The position numbers and the translations under genes are program-made. The notes below the pieces were generated by a model. That model did no database searches and had not been told where the DNA came from. It saw nothing but the letters and a program-made list of their open reading frames with translations. Of a stretch of DNA of 64,000 nucleotides, positions 44,443 through 54,517 are shown one piece after another; the first letter of the stretch is position 1; every line of letters starts with the position of its first letter. Source of the DNA: Shewanella eurypsychrophilus (lineage in GTDB: Bacteria; Pseudomonadota; Gammaproteobacteria; Enterobacterales; Shewanellaceae); assembly GCF_007004545.3 (NCBI RefSeq), contig NZ_CP045503.2, forward strand, positions 2,326,501-2,390,500, written 5' to 3'.

Positions 44443-45999
44443 TTAATCGAGTTTATCATCGCCAATCTTGTAATGAGGGTCTTCAATAAGGTTAACTTCG
44501 ACTAAATCACCAGCCTTGTGTAGAAGTTGCTTACAGTCATTACTCAGGTGGCGAAGATGTAATCTCTTACCTGATGAGCCATATCGTTCAGCGAGTGTGT
44601 CGATGGCATCCAGTGCAGAATGATCACAAACTCTTGAGTGTTGGAAATCAACAATCACATCTTCCGGATCTGTATTGGATTGGAATAACTCTAAGAAATC
44701 AGCCACTGATCCGAAGAAAAGCGGACCATTCAGTTTATACACTTTCCAGCCATTTGCATCTTCACTAACCTCAACATTAATATGCTTAGCATGCTCCCAA
44801 GCAAACACGAGTGCAGAAACAATCACACCCACGAAGACAGCAAATGCAAGATCGGTGAATACTGTCACGACAGTAACAAGAATGATAACGAAGGCATCAT
44901 GTTTAGGTACTTTACGCATCACCTTAAAGCTGGCCCATTCAAAGGTGCCTAAGACAACCATAAACATCACCCCGACAAGGGCTGCAAGTGGGATCATCTC
45001 AATAAGTGCAGAGCCGAAAAGAATAAAGCCAAGAAGTGTCAAGGCCGCGGTAACACCTGACAGACGACCACGTCCGCCAGAGTTAATGTTGATCATTGAC
45101 TGACCAATCATGGCACAACCGCCCATGGCACCGAAGAAACCACTGGTGATGTTACCCACGCCTTGTCCAATACATTCTTTATTACCTTTACCACGGCTAT
45201 TCGTCATTTCATCGATAACGGTCAGTGTGAGTAAAGATTCGATTAAACCGACTGCAGCAAGAATGAGCGAGAAGGGCAAAATGATATAAAGCGTTGCAAG
45301 GCTGAACTCTACCGCAGGGATAGAGAAGGTTGGTAGGCTACCAGCGATAGTGGCATTTTCATCACCACTCATGGATTTTAAGAAATCCAATACTGTTCTT
45401 GTGTCCAAGTCTAGGAAAACCACCAACAAGGTCACAGTGACAATCGCTGCTAGTGAAGAGGGGATCGCCGTTGTCAGTTTTGGTAAGTATTGAATAATCG
45501 CCATAGTTAGCGCAACTAACCCAAGCATTAGCAGTAATTGACTTTGAGGCAACCAAGTCAATACGCCATTAATATCGGGTACTTTAAATTGGCCAAGTTG
45601 AGCGAGGAAAATAACAATGGCTAGTCCATTGACGAAACCTATCATTACAGGATAGGGCACGATTCGAATAAATTTACCGAGTTTAAGTAAACCAAATGTG
45701 ACTTGGATTAAGCCTGCTAGGACAACGGCGGCAAAGAGGTACTGGACACCGTGCTCAGCGACAAGTGCGACCATAACGACAGCCATGGCTCCCGTTGCAC
45801 CAGAGATCATACCTGGGCGGCCACCAATAAGTGCCGTAATAAGACCCATTATAAAGGCGGCATAGAGGCCAACCATGGGATCGACACCGGCGACAAAAGC
45901 AAAAGCGACAGCTTCTGGTACAAGCGCGAGGGCAACAGTTAGGCCTGATAGTAAATCAGCCTTGCTGCTGGCTGTTTTGTGACGAATTAGATCGAACAT
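44443..45999 (-). CDS. SulP-family inorganic anion transporter with STAS domain
   Basis: A 518-residue inner-membrane protein with about ten to twelve helices, starting with the SulP motif DLLSGLTVALALVPEAVAFAFVAGVDP. It then has GLYAAFIMGLITALIGGRPGMISGATGAM and the cytosolic C-terminal STAS domain (about 400-518; DVIVDFQHSRVCDHSALDAID). Relatives carry sulfate, bicarbonate or other anions; which one cannot be told. No carbonic anhydrase gene is adjacent. Confidence 0.9.
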   Translation of the reverse strand: MFDLIRHKTASSKADLLSGLTVALALVPEAVAFAFVAGVDPMVGLYAAFIMGLITALIGGRPGMISGATGAMAVVMVALVAEHGVQYLFAAVVLAGLIQVTFGLLKLGKFIRIVPYPVMIGFVNGLAIVIFLAQLGQFKVPDINGVLTWLPQSQLLLMLGLVALTMAIIQYLPKLTTAIPSSLAAIVTVTLLVVFLDLDTRTVLDFLKSMSGDENATIAGSLPTFSIPAVEFSLATLYIILPFSLILAAVGLIESLLTLTVIDEMTNSRGKGNKECIGQGVGNITSGFFGAMGGCAMIGQSMININSGGRGRLSGVTAALTLLGFILFGSALIEMIPLAALVGVMFMVVLGTFEWASFKVMRKVPKHDAFVIILVTVVTVFTDLAFAVFVGVIVSALVFAWEHAKHINVEVSEDANGWKVYKLNGPLFFGSVADFLELFQSNTDPEDVIVDFQHSRVCDHSALDAIDTLAERYGSSGKRLHLRHLSNDCKQLLHKAGDLVEVNLIEDPHYKIGDDKLD

Positions 46000-46077
46000 T
46001 TGGCCTCTGTTATAAAATTGTTGTTTTGGAATAAGTTGCGGTCGCGAATACTAACAAATTATCCGCAGTAATAAAAT

Positions 46078-46109
46078 AAAAAAGCCATGCACTAAGGCAT
46101 GGCTTTTTT
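46078..46109 (-). terminator. rne terminator
   Basis: GCCATGC (46084-46090) and GCATGGC (46097-46103), flanked by A- and T-runs. On the minus strand it follows the rne stop within 30 bp; it can also act on the plus strand. Confidence 0.92.
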
Positions 46110-46130
46110 GTCTATCAGCTTAAGTCTAGC

Positions 46131-49100
46131 TTATGGACGGGCCATTTCAGAGTTTGCTGAGTTGGCAACTTTAGATTGCTCTGTCTTCTCGTCTGAAGTC
46201 GATACTTCATATTGACGCCCTGCTGGGGTCTCTACGTTATCTCTAACTTCGACGACTGGCTTAGTCATATCAGATGTCACCATAGTACCAAAGCGGCTAC
46301 CTGATGTAGCTTTAGGTGCTGGTTTCACCGCAACTTCAGCTTTAGGCGACACGACTGGTTCAGTTGGAGCTTCAGTTTTTATCGGCGTTGTAGGCTTAGC
46401 TGGAGCTGCAGAAGCTGTTTGTGCTTCGGCTTTTTCAACAACGGGCTTGCTCGCTACAGGAGCTGCAGGCTTAGCTGGCGCCGCAGAAGCAGTTTGAGCT
46501 TCGGCCTTTTCAACAACGGTCTTACTCGCTACAGGAGCTGCAGGCTTAGCTGGCGCCGCTGAAGCAGTTTGAGCTTCGGCTTTTTCAACAACGGGCTTGC
46601 TCGCTACAGGAGCTGCAGGCTTAGCTGGCGCCGCTGAAGCTGTCTGAGCTTCGGCTTTTTCAGCAACAGGCTTACTCGCTACAGGAGCTGCAGGCTTAGC
46701 TGGAACCGTTGAAGCTGTTTGTGCTTCGGCTTTTTCAACAACAGGCTTACTCGCTACTGGAGTTGCAGGCTTAGCTGGCGCCGCTGAAGCTGTTTGTGCT
46801 TCGGCTTTTTCAACAACAGGCTTGCTCGCTACAGGAGCTGCAGGCTTAGCTGGTGCCGCTGAAGCTGTTTGTGCTTCGGCTTTTTCAACAACAGGCTTGC
46901 TCGCTACAGGAGCAGCCGGCTTAGCTGGTGCTGCAGAAGCAGTCTGAGCTTCTACTTTTGCAGGTGTTGCTGCAGCTACACTAGCATGGCTCACTTCAGC
47001 TTGCTTTTGTGCTACTTCAGATCTCACTTCTTCAGCCGCTTGAGCTTGAAACTCCATTTCAGTTTCATTAGGAATGAAAGCTGGTGCGGCATCTGAAGCG
47101 ACTTCACCATCATCTTCTTCACGACGACGACGTTGGCCAGCGGCGCGAAGGTGCCTAGGGCTGCGACGACTGCGACGTTGACCTTCACGAGGCTCGCGCT
47201 TTTCATCACCAGACTCTGTTTCAGCACTGATTGTTTCAACACTTGATTCAGCTATAGATGCCTGGTCTTGAGTAACAGGTTCCGCGTTAACATCCCCTAG
47301 TATCTCTTGCTCTACCTTTACAGCTTCAACTATTGGCTGAGCCTCAAGAGTTTCAGTCACTTTTACCGCTTGGGTATCATCAGACTTAGACTCGGCTTTT
47401 ACTCTCGGCTTGCGAGGTTGACGCTTCGGACGAGTGTTTTTGTCTTCTTTAGTCTGCACTGCAGTGGTTTCAACAACCACGTCAGCTTTTACTGTCTCAT
47501 TAGTTTGTTCGTCAAGATTTTTTGACTGCTCGCTGTCAATACGCACTTTTTTACGCATATTTCTACGTTGACGACGCTCTCTAGCCACTTCTTGCTTAGG
47601 CTGTTCATCTGCATCTTGAGATGCTGGACGAGAACGCGTCGGCTTACTGTCTTGGCGAGATTGACGTTTACCTTGTTCGTTTTTATCAGTAGTTGAACGT
47701 TCGTCATTCGAATCAGCACGTTTATTGCGGCTGTTACGTGGATTTTTTTCGCTACTCTGACTCTGACTTTGGTCTTTTTCATCGCGGTTACGGCGAGTGT
47801 CATTACGACGAGAATCATTTTTGCGAGCAGGGCGACGATTATTTCGGTTCTGATTATTACGCGAACTCGTTTGCGGTTTTGGCGCTTCGTCTTTCTTTTC
47901 TTCCGTTTTGAATAGGCCGGTAATCGCAGCGAAGAACTTGGCGATTAAACCTGGCTCCTCTTTTTCATTTACTTTAGCTTCAACGACTACTTTCTTTTCT
48001 GTTTTTACTTCAGCGGTCTTAATTGGCGTTGAAAAACCTTTTAATGCAGGCTCCGGAGTTGCTGCACGTTCAAGTTTTCTTGGCTCGTATAACTTAGCTT
48101 CGGGTTGTTCCAGTAGTTTGTAGCTTGATTCACTGATTTGATCATCTTTACGATGACGTAGTACGCGATAGTCCGGAGTTGTCATATTCGGATCTGGGAT
48201 CACATAGACTTCAACTTCATGGCGTTGCTCAGTGATACGGATAGCTTTGCGTTTTTCATTGAGAAGGAAGGCTGCCACATCAACAGGAACAATCGCTTCA
48301 ATTTGCGAAGTGTTCTCTTTAATCGCTTCCTCTTCCATTAGGCGAAGAATAGATAGAGCGAGAGATTCCGTTCCTCGAATAGTACCCTGACCGTGACAAC
48401 GTGGACATAAGTGCGCGGCAGACTCTTCCAGTGAAGGTCTGAGACGTTGTCGTGACATTTCCATCAAGCCAAAACGAGAGATCCGACCTAGTTGAACGCG
48501 AGCTCTATCTAGGTGAACGGCATCGCGCATTCTGTTTTCAACTTCACGTTGATTACGAACCGGTGTCATATCGATAAAATCTATGACAACAAGACCACCC
48601 AAATCACGAAGACGTAATTGACGGGCAACCTCATCTGCTGCTTCAAGGTTAGTATTTAGCGCAGTTTCTTCAATATCACTGCCTTTTGTTGCTCGGGCAG
48701 AGTTGATATCAATTGATGTTAATGCTTCTGTTGGATCGATAACTATCGAGCCACCTGAAGGCAAACGCACTTCACGTTGGAAGGCTGATTCAATTTGAGT
48801 TTCAATTTGATAATGAGTAAACAAGGGTACTTCAGCGTCGTAGTGCTTGATTCTGTCAACAAAATCAGGACGAACTAAAGAGACATGCAGTTTAGCTTCT
48901 TCAAAAATACGTGGGTGATCGATAAGTACTTCGCCTACATCACGGCGTAAATAGTCACGAATAGCACGTACAATGACATTACTTTCTTGGTGAATAAGGA
49001 AAGGAGCTGGACGACTTTCAGCCGCTTCTTTAATTGCAGCCCAGTGGTGCTCAAGAACTTTAAGATCCCAAGATAGTTCTGTAGAGTCTTTTCCGACACC

Positions 49101-49613
49101 TGCGGTACGAACAATTAAGCCCATGCCGTTAGGGACTTCAAGTTCTGATAGAGCTGACTTGAGTTCTGTGCGCTCGTCACCTTCGATACGGCGAGAAATA
49201 CCACCGGCGCGAGGATTATTAGGCATTAAGACTAAGTAAGAACCAGCTAAACTGATAAAAGTGGTTAATGCAGCGCCTTTATTGCCACGTTCCTCTTTAT
49301 CAATTTGAATGACAACTTCCTGGCCTTCTTTAATCACCTCTTTAATGTTTGGGCGACCTTGGAAAGAGTAACCTTTCGGGAAGTATTCTCTAGCTATCTC
49401 CTTTAGAGGTAAAAATCCATGGCGATCTGCACCATAATCAACAAAAGCTGCTTCAAGTGAAGGCTCTACACGAGTAATTTTACCCTTGTAAATATTGGCT
49501 TTCTTCTGTTCATGACCTGGACTTTCTATATCAAGATCGTAAAGCTGTTGCCCATCAACTAGGGCTACGCGCAACTCTTCAGATTGAGTTGCATTAATTA
49601 ACATCCGTTTCAT
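46131..49613 (-). CDS. rne: ribonuclease E with expanded repetitive tail
   Basis: A 1160-residue endoribonuclease, hub of the RNA degradosome. Catalytic half (1 to about 520): S1 domain from about 37, DNase I-like core with Asp in TSIDINSA and VIDFIDM, and zinc link CPRC at C403-C406 (E. coli 404-407). The scaffold tail is disordered and charged: an Arg/Asn-rich region near 590-680 and a second RNA-binding motif at about 808-832 ([11 protein letters not shown]...GQRRRR), very like E. coli AR2. Then come seven tandem 25-residue Ala/Pro/Lys repeats and a short tail. E. coli RNase E is 1061 residues; the excess is largely the repeat. Confidence 0.96.
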   Translation of the reverse strand: MKRMLINATQSEELRVALVDGQQLYDLDIESPGHEQKKANIYKGKITRVEPSLEAAFVDYGADRHGFLPLKEIAREYFPKGYSFQGRPNIKEVIKEGQEVVIQIDKEERGNKGAALTTFISLAGSYLVLMPNNPRAGGISRRIEGDERTELKSALSELEVPNGMGLIVRTAGVGKDSTELSWDLKVLEHHWAAIKEAAESRPAPFLIHQESNVIVRAIRDYLRRDVGEVLIDHPRIFEEAKLHVSLVRPDFVDRIKHYDAEVPLFTHYQIETQIESAFQREVRLPSGGSIVIDPTEALTSIDINSARATKGSDIEETALNTNLEAADEVARQLRLRDLGGLVVIDFIDMTPVRNQREVENRMRDAVHLDRARVQLGRISRFGLMEMSRQRLRPSLEESAAHLCPRCHGQGTIRGTESLALSILRLMEEEAIKENTSQIEAIVPVDVAAFLLNEKRKAIRITEQRHEVEVYVIPDPNMTTPDYRVLRHRKDDQISESSYKLLEQPEAKLYEPRKLERAATPEPALKGFSTPIKTAEVKTEKKVVVEAKVNEKEEPGLIAKFFAAITGLFKTEEKKDEAPKPQTSSRNNQNRNNRRPARKNDSRRNDTRRNRDEKDQSQSQSSEKNPRNSRNKRADSNDERSTTDKNEQGKRQSRQDSKPTRSRPASQDADEQPKQEVARERRQRRNMRKKVRIDSEQSKNLDEQTNETVKADVVVETTAVQTKEDKNTRPKRQPRKPRVKAESKSDDTQAVKVTETLEAQPIVEAVKVEQEILGDVNAEPVTQDQASIAESSVETISAETESGDEKREPREGQRRSRRSPRHLRAAGQRRRREEDDGEVASDAAPAFIPNETEMEFQAQAAEEVRSEVAQKQAEVSHASVAAATPAKVEAQTASAAPAKPAAPVASKPVVEKAEAQTASAAPAKPAAPVASKPVVEKAEAQTASAAPAKPATPVASKPVVEKAEAQTASTVPAKPAAPVASKPVAEKAEAQTASAAPAKPAAPVASKPVVEKAEAQTASAAPAKPAAPVASKTVVEKAEAQTASAAPAKPAAPVASKPVVEKAEAQTASAAPAKPTTPIKTEAPTEPVVSPKAEVAVKPAPKATSGSRFGTMVTSDMTKPVVEVRDNVETPAGRQYEVSTSDEKTEQSKVANSANSEMARP
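46421..46945 (-). repeat. 75-bp coding minisatellite in rne (7 full units)
   Basis: The gagcttcggc/gtgcttcggc word recurs at 46421, 46496, 46571, 46646, 46721, 46796, 46871 and 46946, exactly 75 bp apart. That gives seven full units and a partial eighth. Each encodes 25 residues of the type [18 protein letters not shown] plus KPVVEKA. Units are near-identical in DNA, with a few changes (Thr for Ala, Thr for Pro, Thr-Val for Ala-Ala). Confidence 0.97.
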
Positions 49614-50201
49614 GATGACGTTTTTCTTCTAAAATAAGGTCATCAAACGACATATTTCGTTGCATTACGGGCCTAGCATTCGTAACAAAGCCTCACGGCT
49701 AGTGTCTAGGCAAGGTGCGCATTTCTGTAAGACGCAATCTCTGCGTGTCGCATCCATTTATGGCTTATTTTTTAGTCTTTACAAAAACAAGGAATTCGTT
49801 GTTAAACGACAACTAACCCCATAAATTATTAAATACTTTCCGGTAATGCCAAAATCGAATTGAGTTCGTTTGATGATAAGTTAAAATTAATCTTCGAATT
49901 TGGGACGCATTTCTTAGAGAAACCACCTTGTATTGTGGCCTTTCGCTTTGTTTAGCCGTTAACATATATTTTCGGTCATATACTCATAAAACAGCTTGTA
50001 AATTAGTTATTTACGACAAATGGAAATATTTTACTCTCTGCTTCTTGCGTTAGGGTTGGAGGTTTTATGAACATTTTATTCACTAACCATCCCCAACCAC
50101 CGATGAAATATAGCAATAATCAATAAATTCAGCAAATGGAAAGGCATAAAATTCTTGTTACTTGATGTACAATGCGCTTCCTGATGTAGACAAGGTTCAC
50201 C
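49614..50201. other. 588-bp divergent region between rne and rluC, including the rne leader
   Basis: No gene is supported. The long gap before rne matches the long autoregulatory 5' leader known for E. coli rne. On the rne side there is a two-part hairpin (49671-49711) and a smaller one (ACGCA/TGCGT, about 49734-49748). On the rluC side, TACAAT around 50168 could be a -10, without a clear -35. Confidence 0.5.
49671..49711 (-). promoter_or_regulatory. candidate structured element in the rne leader
   Basis: GCCTAG (49671-49676) pairs with CTAGGC (49706-49711), enclosing an inner hairpin AGCC-TCAC-GGCT (49689-49700). It lies about 60-100 nt upstream of the rne ATG. The E. coli rne leader holds hairpins by which RNase E controls its own mRNA; equivalence here is inferred from place, not from sequence. 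Confidence 0.4.
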
Positions 50202-51161
50202 ATGAATAGCGAAGCACCTAAGCCAAAAGTTCAATTAGTCACTATAGATGAAGATCATCTTGGGCAGAGAATTGATAATTATCTGTTGACTAAATTAAAG
50301 GGCGTACCCAAAAGTATGATCTATCGGATCGTACGCAAAGGTGAAGTCAGGGTTAATAAGAAACGCATCAAGCCGGAATACAAACTACAAGACGGTGATA
50401 TTGTTCGTATACCTCCTGTGCGCGTATCTGATAAATCTGACCGTCCAGGTCCCTCTGCAAAGTTGACTAAAGTGTCGCAACTTGAAGAGCGAATTGTATT
50501 TGAAGACAAATCAATCATAGTTCTTAACAAACCTGCTGGAATTGCTGTTCATGGTGGCAGTGGTGTCGATTTTGGGGTGATTGAAGCTATGCGTTCATTA
50601 AGACCAACTCAGAAATTTTTAGAGCTGGTGCATCGATTGGATAAAGACACATCAGGTGTGTTACTTATTGCTAAAAAGCGCAGTGCCCTTAGACATCTTC
50701 ATGATCAACTTAGATTCAAAAAAATGCAAAAGGATTACCAGGCTTTAGTCAAAGGCACCTGGCAAGCACGTGATAAGGCGATTAAAGCGCCATTACTCAA
50801 ATTAACCCTAAAATCAGGTGAGCGAATTGTTCGGGTTAATCAAGAGGGAAAAGAGTGTGAGACTCGGTTTAAAATAATGCAACGCTATCAAGGTGCGACA
50901 CTCGTTCAAGCGAGTCCGGTAACGGGCAGAACACACCAAATTCGAGTGCATTGCCAATACGCGGGACATCCCATTGCCTGTGATGACAAATACAGTGAGC
51001 AGAAATTTGATGATGCCATGCGAGTGCTTGGCTTAAATCGTTTATTTCTGCATGCAGCCCAGCTTAGGTTTACTCACCCAGGGACAGAAGAAGTCATGGT
51101 TGTCACTGCGCCTCTCGATCCAGTACTCATTCAAACTTTAGATAAATTGGTGAAAGTATGA
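50202..51161 (+). CDS. rluC: 23S rRNA pseudouridine(955/2504/2580) synthase
   Basis: A 319-residue RNA-modifying enzyme. An N-terminal S4 RNA-binding domain (QRIDNYLLTKLKGVPKSMIYR) precedes the RluA-type catalytic domain, with the nucleophilic Asp at about D147 in HRLDKDTSG (E. coli RluC D144). GRTHQIRVH and the RLFLHAAQL block are also present. Placement opposite rne is the same as in E. coli. It overlaps the following HAD gene by 4 bp (ATGA). Confidence 0.95.
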   Translation: MNSEAPKPKVQLVTIDEDHLGQRIDNYLLTKLKGVPKSMIYRIVRKGEVRVNKKRIKPEYKLQDGDIVRIPPVRVSDKSDRPGPSAKLTKVSQLEERIVFEDKSIIVLNKPAGIAVHGGSGVDFGVIEAMRSLRPTQKFLELVHRLDKDTSGVLLIAKKRSALRHLHDQLRFKKMQKDYQALVKGTWQARDKAIKAPLLKLTLKSGERIVRVNQEGKECETRFKIMQRYQGATLVQASPVTGRTHQIRVHCQYAGHPIACDDKYSEQKFDDAMRVLGLNRLFLHAAQLRFTHPGTEEVMVVTAPLDPVLIQTLDKLVKV

Positions 51162-51808
51162 AGCAGTATGAACTGGTGATTTTTGACTGGGATGGGACCC
51201 TGATGGATTCAGTGGGGAAAATTGTGGCTTGTATGCAGCAAACTGCTCTGACCTTGGATATGGCTATACCAACGGAGCAAGCGGTACGCGATATTATTGG
51301 CTTATCTATGGGTGAAGCACTCAGTACGCTTTATCCCGATGGCTGCGCCGAGTTACAAGCCGAAATGAAAGAGGTTTATAGTCAACAATATTTAGCGCTA
51401 AATCAGACACCGAGTCCCTTATTTGATGGTGTCGAAGACTTGCTCACGACTCTTAATGGACTTGGGTATAAATTGGCCGTGGCGACAGGTAAGGCAAGGG
51501 TTGGACTCGATCGAGTGCTAACCGCAACAGAACTTGGTGGATATTTTGTGGCAAGCCGCTGTGCAGATGAAGCGGCAAGTAAGCCGAGTCCTGAGATGCT
51601 CTTACAATTATTAATTGAACTCGATGTTTCACCGGATAAAGCTGTGATGATTGGGGATTCAATTCATGATCTTAACATGGCAAATAATGCTGGTATTGAT
51701 GCCATTGGCGTAGATTATGGTGCCCATGATAGAGATACATTGAGTCAAGCTAAGCCTAAAGCTGTGATCCGTTCACCCATTGAGTTACTCAAGCACTTGA
51801 ACACTTAA
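51158..51808 (+). CDS. HAD-superfamily phosphatase (subfamily IA, Gph-like)
   Basis: A 216-residue phosphohydrolase. Motif I FDWDGTLMDS (nucleophile D10, acid D12), a helical cap, the motif II Thr in VATGKAR, motif III Lys in ASKPSPEM and motif IV MIGDSIHDLNMA. It resembles phosphoglycolate phosphatases, but the substrate is not fixed by sequence. It is translationally coupled to rluC, a pairing often seen in gammaproteobacteria. Confidence 0.9.
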   Translation: MKQYELVIFDWDGTLMDSVGKIVACMQQTALTLDMAIPTEQAVRDIIGLSMGEALSTLYPDGCAELQAEMKEVYSQQYLALNQTPSPLFDGVEDLLTTLNGLGYKLAVATGKARVGLDRVLTATELGGYFVASRCADEAASKPSPEMLLQLLIELDVSPDKAVMIGDSIHDLNMANNAGIDAIGVDYGAHDRDTLSQAKPKAVIRSPIELLKHLNT

Positions 51809-51852
51809 GCATTTAAACGTAAGCACTAAACAATTTGACATCGAAGAGTTAA

Positions 51853-51887
51853 TCCCTGAACCGTTAAGCATTGTTTAGGCTCAGGGA
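51853..51887. terminator. stem-loop between convergent HAD and GGDEF genes
   Basis: TCCCTGA (51853-51859) is complementary to TCAGGGA (51881-51887) across a 21-nt loop. AGCTTTAT follows. A weak candidate. Confidence 0.35.
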
Positions 51888-51931
51888 AGCTTTATAGCAG
51901 TCTGCTGGGATTTGTTGTGAAGCAAACGGTG

Positions 51932-53287
51932 TCATTGGACCTTCTTATTGTCGTACATATCTTTATCGGCCTGAGAAATGATAGAAGACAGGTCCATATT
52001 GCACTCTTCAACCACATAATGGCCTATATTCGCAGATATGGGTAAGCACCTGCCCTCGATATCTATTGTCATTCTCAAATCAGTCAGAAACTGTTTGCAA
52101 CGTGACGTTAATTTGTCTTTATAATCAGCCTTACTCGCGCCGTAGTCTAAGCTGGCTAAGACGATAAATTCATCACCTCCAATTCTCGCGACCAACTCCT
52201 GTGTGCTTGCCGCTTGTTTAATACGTTTAGCGACGTCATTAAGAATGCTGTCTCCCTGATGGTGACCATAGGTATCGTTTATCTGCCTGAAGCCTTCCAA
52301 ATCGAGATAGATCACCGCCAACTGTAGTTGACCTTTCCTTTGTGCTTGTAATTTTTGTTCCATCTGCTCAAACAAGGCTCTGCGATTCAATAAACCTGTT
52401 AAGGGATCATGATTGGCGTAATGCGCGATCTTTTCATTGGCATGGTGAAGCTCAGTGATGTTGTGTGCCGAGACGATAACACCGACGACCTCATCTTTCT
52501 CATTATAATAGGGGTTATGGTGGATATTGAGGTAAATGGGTTCTGATAGGTGAGGGGGGTGGATCCAGCTTTGTGCCGTTATAGTTTCTCCTTTCAGTGT
52601 CCTATCCAATAAGGGCTTTAAATGGTCGTTAAATATGGTTTCTCCGTGGACCTCAGAGACTGACTTTCCTATGAGAGACTTGGCTGTTCGGTTAAATACT
52701 TTTTCATAGCCTTTTGAAATCACTTGGTATTGATAGTTTCGGTCAACGAATGACATCAACTGTTCTGTGTGGGCAATCATCTGCTTGTGCAAATCCAGTT
52801 CGCGAGCAATGAGCAATCTTTTATATTCGATGCCGATCCTCTGGGCGAGTAACCTGAAAAACTCTCTGGATTTCATTGTCTCTGTTTGTGGCAGTGTATC
52901 CATGACGAGAATATGGCCAATCGGCGTACCATCGTCATTGAGGATTAATTCGGCTTGATAACTGCTAACCCCGAGTTTCTTTATTAAAGCAAAGGTCGGG
53001 AAGGTCTTTTGCAAATCACAGGAGTAAAGAACATGGGAATTGGGGTATTTGAGCTGGTAGATGGACTCACATGGAGAGCCCTTGAGATCAAACTCGAAAC
53101 CAGGAATATTATGTTTTAAGTCACAAAAAGCCACTATCTCCATGATACCGTCTTTATGTGAGGGTCGTCCAAATGCAGCCCAGCGACATTGAGTGACGAG
53201 ACCGAGTGCTTTAAGGGCGCGTTGGAAAAACCGTTCATCGGTGCACGGCGCGGCCAATAGCGCGAGAGCTTCTTCAATATCTGTCAT
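51932..53287 (-). CDS. GAF-PAS-GGDEF diguanylate cyclase
   Basis: A 451-residue cytosolic protein. The N-terminal GAF-like region (about 1-165, CRWAAFGRPSHKDGIMEIVAF) is followed by a PAS domain (QLMSFVDRNYQYQVISKGYEKVF) and a GGDEF domain with intact RIGGDEF. Unlike the other cyclase in this window, no RxxD inhibitory site stands five residues before GGDEF (STQE is there instead). I start at ATG 53287, which has GGGGA upstream, not at a TTG five codons earlier. It should make c-di-GMP without that feedback. Confidence 0.9.
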   Translation of the reverse strand: MTDIEEALALLAAPCTDERFFQRALKALGLVTQCRWAAFGRPSHKDGIMEIVAFCDLKHNIPGFEFDLKGSPCESIYQLKYPNSHVLYSCDLQKTFPTFALIKKLGVSSYQAELILNDDGTPIGHILVMDTLPQTETMKSREFFRLLAQRIGIEYKRLLIARELDLHKQMIAHTEQLMSFVDRNYQYQVISKGYEKVFNRTAKSLIGKSVSEVHGETIFNDHLKPLLDRTLKGETITAQSWIHPPHLSEPIYLNIHHNPYYNEKDEVVGVIVSAHNITELHHANEKIAHYANHDPLTGLLNRRALFEQMEQKLQAQRKGQLQLAVIYLDLEGFRQINDTYGHHQGDSILNDVAKRIKQAASTQELVARIGGDEFIVLASLDYGASKADYKDKLTSRCKQFLTDLRMTIDIEGRCLPISANIGHYVVEECNMDLSSIISQADKDMYDNKKVQ

Positions 53288-53589
53288 TAGCGATCCCCAC
53301 AAAAAATAATTGTCAGACCTCCTTGTCGACTCAAGGTGAAATGCTCGAGTAGGCCAAGCTACTCGATGCTGATCCCTATTATTATGAAGTTATAAGTGTA
53401 GTGGTTGTCTGGTTGGGCGTGAGTAAACCGGTAGAATTTAATACTTCCTTGGTAATATAGGTCCAGAGCTCACTACTTTCATATCAATTTATGGCCCGTT
53501 ATCAAGCTTTTTTTAGCCATTGAGAAGACGACTAATACTAAATAACTAATTTTTCTTGAACCGTTCATTACTTAGTATTGATTTGGGGA
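53288..53589. other. 302-bp gap between the GGDEF gene and maf
   Basis: It holds a 7-bp perfect hairpin (CGAGTAG 53346-53352, CTACTCG 53359-53365) and AATACTAA/TTAGTATT inverted words around 53536-53580 near the maf 3' end. No gene is seen. Confidence 0.45.
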
Positions 53590-54180
53590 TTATTTATTGG
53601 CTAAAACATCGTAGCCTTGTCTTGTTAGCATCTCGGTGAGTGTGATCAAGGGCAGACCGATTAAGGTGTTGGGATCTTTTCCTTCTAAGCGTTCAAATAG
53701 GGTGATGCCTAGCCCTTCACACTTGAAACTGCCTGCACAGTAGTATGGCTGCTCTCTCGACAGGTAATTCTCGATTTGCTGTGCAGATAAATGCCTGAAG
53801 TGCACCTTAAAGGTTTCACAAAGGCTTTCGTTATGACCAGAGTCGATATTATGCAGTGATACTCCAGTGTAAAAGGTGATGACTTTACCGGACGAAGCCG
53901 TCAGCTGTTTTACCGCGGTCTCGTGGTTTAAAGGCTTGCCTATTATCTTATTATCGATCACAGCGACTTGATCTGAGCCAATAACCAGTCCTTGAGAATA
54001 TTGCAGTGCACCAGCCCTAGACTTAGCTTCAGCTAACCTTACTACCAGCTCTGCAGGTGACTCATCGGCTAAGTGGGTTTCATCGACTCGTGGGTCACAA
54101 CAGGAGAAGGCAAAGTCGAGTTTGGCTAAGATCTGTTTTCTGTATTGAGAGGTTGACGCTAAGATGATGGGGGTCGACAT
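53590..54180 (-). CDS. yceF: Maf-family nucleotide pyrophosphatase (YceF type)
   Basis: A 196-residue pyrophosphatase that hydrolyses non-canonical or modified NTPs to NMPs; the YceF subgroup prefers m7GTP. Signature: LASTSQYRKQIL at the N-terminus, then DPRVDETHLADESP, the catalytic-base region GSDQVAV and GKPLNHETAVKQL. It is divergent from yceD-rpmF-plsX, exactly as in E. coli, which supports the YceF assignment. Confidence 0.93.
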   Translation of the reverse strand: MSTPIILASTSQYRKQILAKLDFAFSCCDPRVDETHLADESPAELVVRLAEAKSRAGALQYSQGLVIGSDQVAVIDNKIIGKPLNHETAVKQLTASSGKVITFYTGVSLHNIDSGHNESLCETFKVHFRHLSAQQIENYLSREQPYYCAGSFKCEGLGITLFERLEGKDPNTLIGLPLITLTEMLTRQGYDVLANK

Positions 54181-54517
54181 GATATTGATGTCCTTGAGGG
54201 GCTGAAGATGACTTCACTGCAACGCTATTTATAACTGCGCTAATAAGTTTGATAAATCCGTTTCAGTGGTTAAGCTCCGAAGTTTAGCCTTGTTATTGTC
54301 TAGGTAACACGCACTTTGGTACTTTCTTCGCTAAAATGTGTGTGAACGTTGCTATTTTAGGCATGAAGCACTTGAGTAAACTCGGCTGCTTGGGTAAAAT
54401 TTATAATCCATCAATTTTTGTTTTTAGAGTTAAAGTGAGTAAATGATTTTTCCTTCTTTATTAAGATGGAAAATTTTCTTTGACTCTGAGGATTTCAAAC
54501 TATATTATGCGCGCCTT
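54181..54517. other. 337-bp divergent region between yceF and yceD
   Basis: No gene. Although the yceD frame is open back to 54443, that part overlaps the promoter and is not coding. A consensus-like sigma-70 promoter for the yceD operon sits at its very end (54480-54508). The yceF promoter is not clear. Confidence 0.6.
54480..54515 (+). promoter_or_regulatory. sigma-70 promoter of the yceD-rpmF-plsX-fab operon
   Basis: TTGACT (54480-54485), exactly 17 bp, TATTAT (54503-54508), then the G/C-only stretch GCGCGCC (54509-54515). Strong -35 and -10 with a GC-rich discriminator is the pattern of stringently controlled ribosomal promoters. Transcription would begin around 54514-54517, right at the yceD ATG (54518). 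Confidence 0.8.

Noticed and set aside
46421..46945. Regularly spaced repeat, possible CRISPR array
   Set aside because: The units are contiguous 75-mers with no unique spacers, lie in frame inside rne and encode a 25-residue protein repeat; no cas gene is near.
46869..48123. Several open frames antisense to or overlapping rne
   Set aside because: They follow the repetitive, biased codon composition of the rne tail in other frames; no ribosome sites, no family features.
54443..54517. 25-codon N-terminal extension of YceD
   Set aside because: It would be encoded by the promoter itself (-35 and -10 lie within it), and YceD proteins start at the MQTVKIP position.
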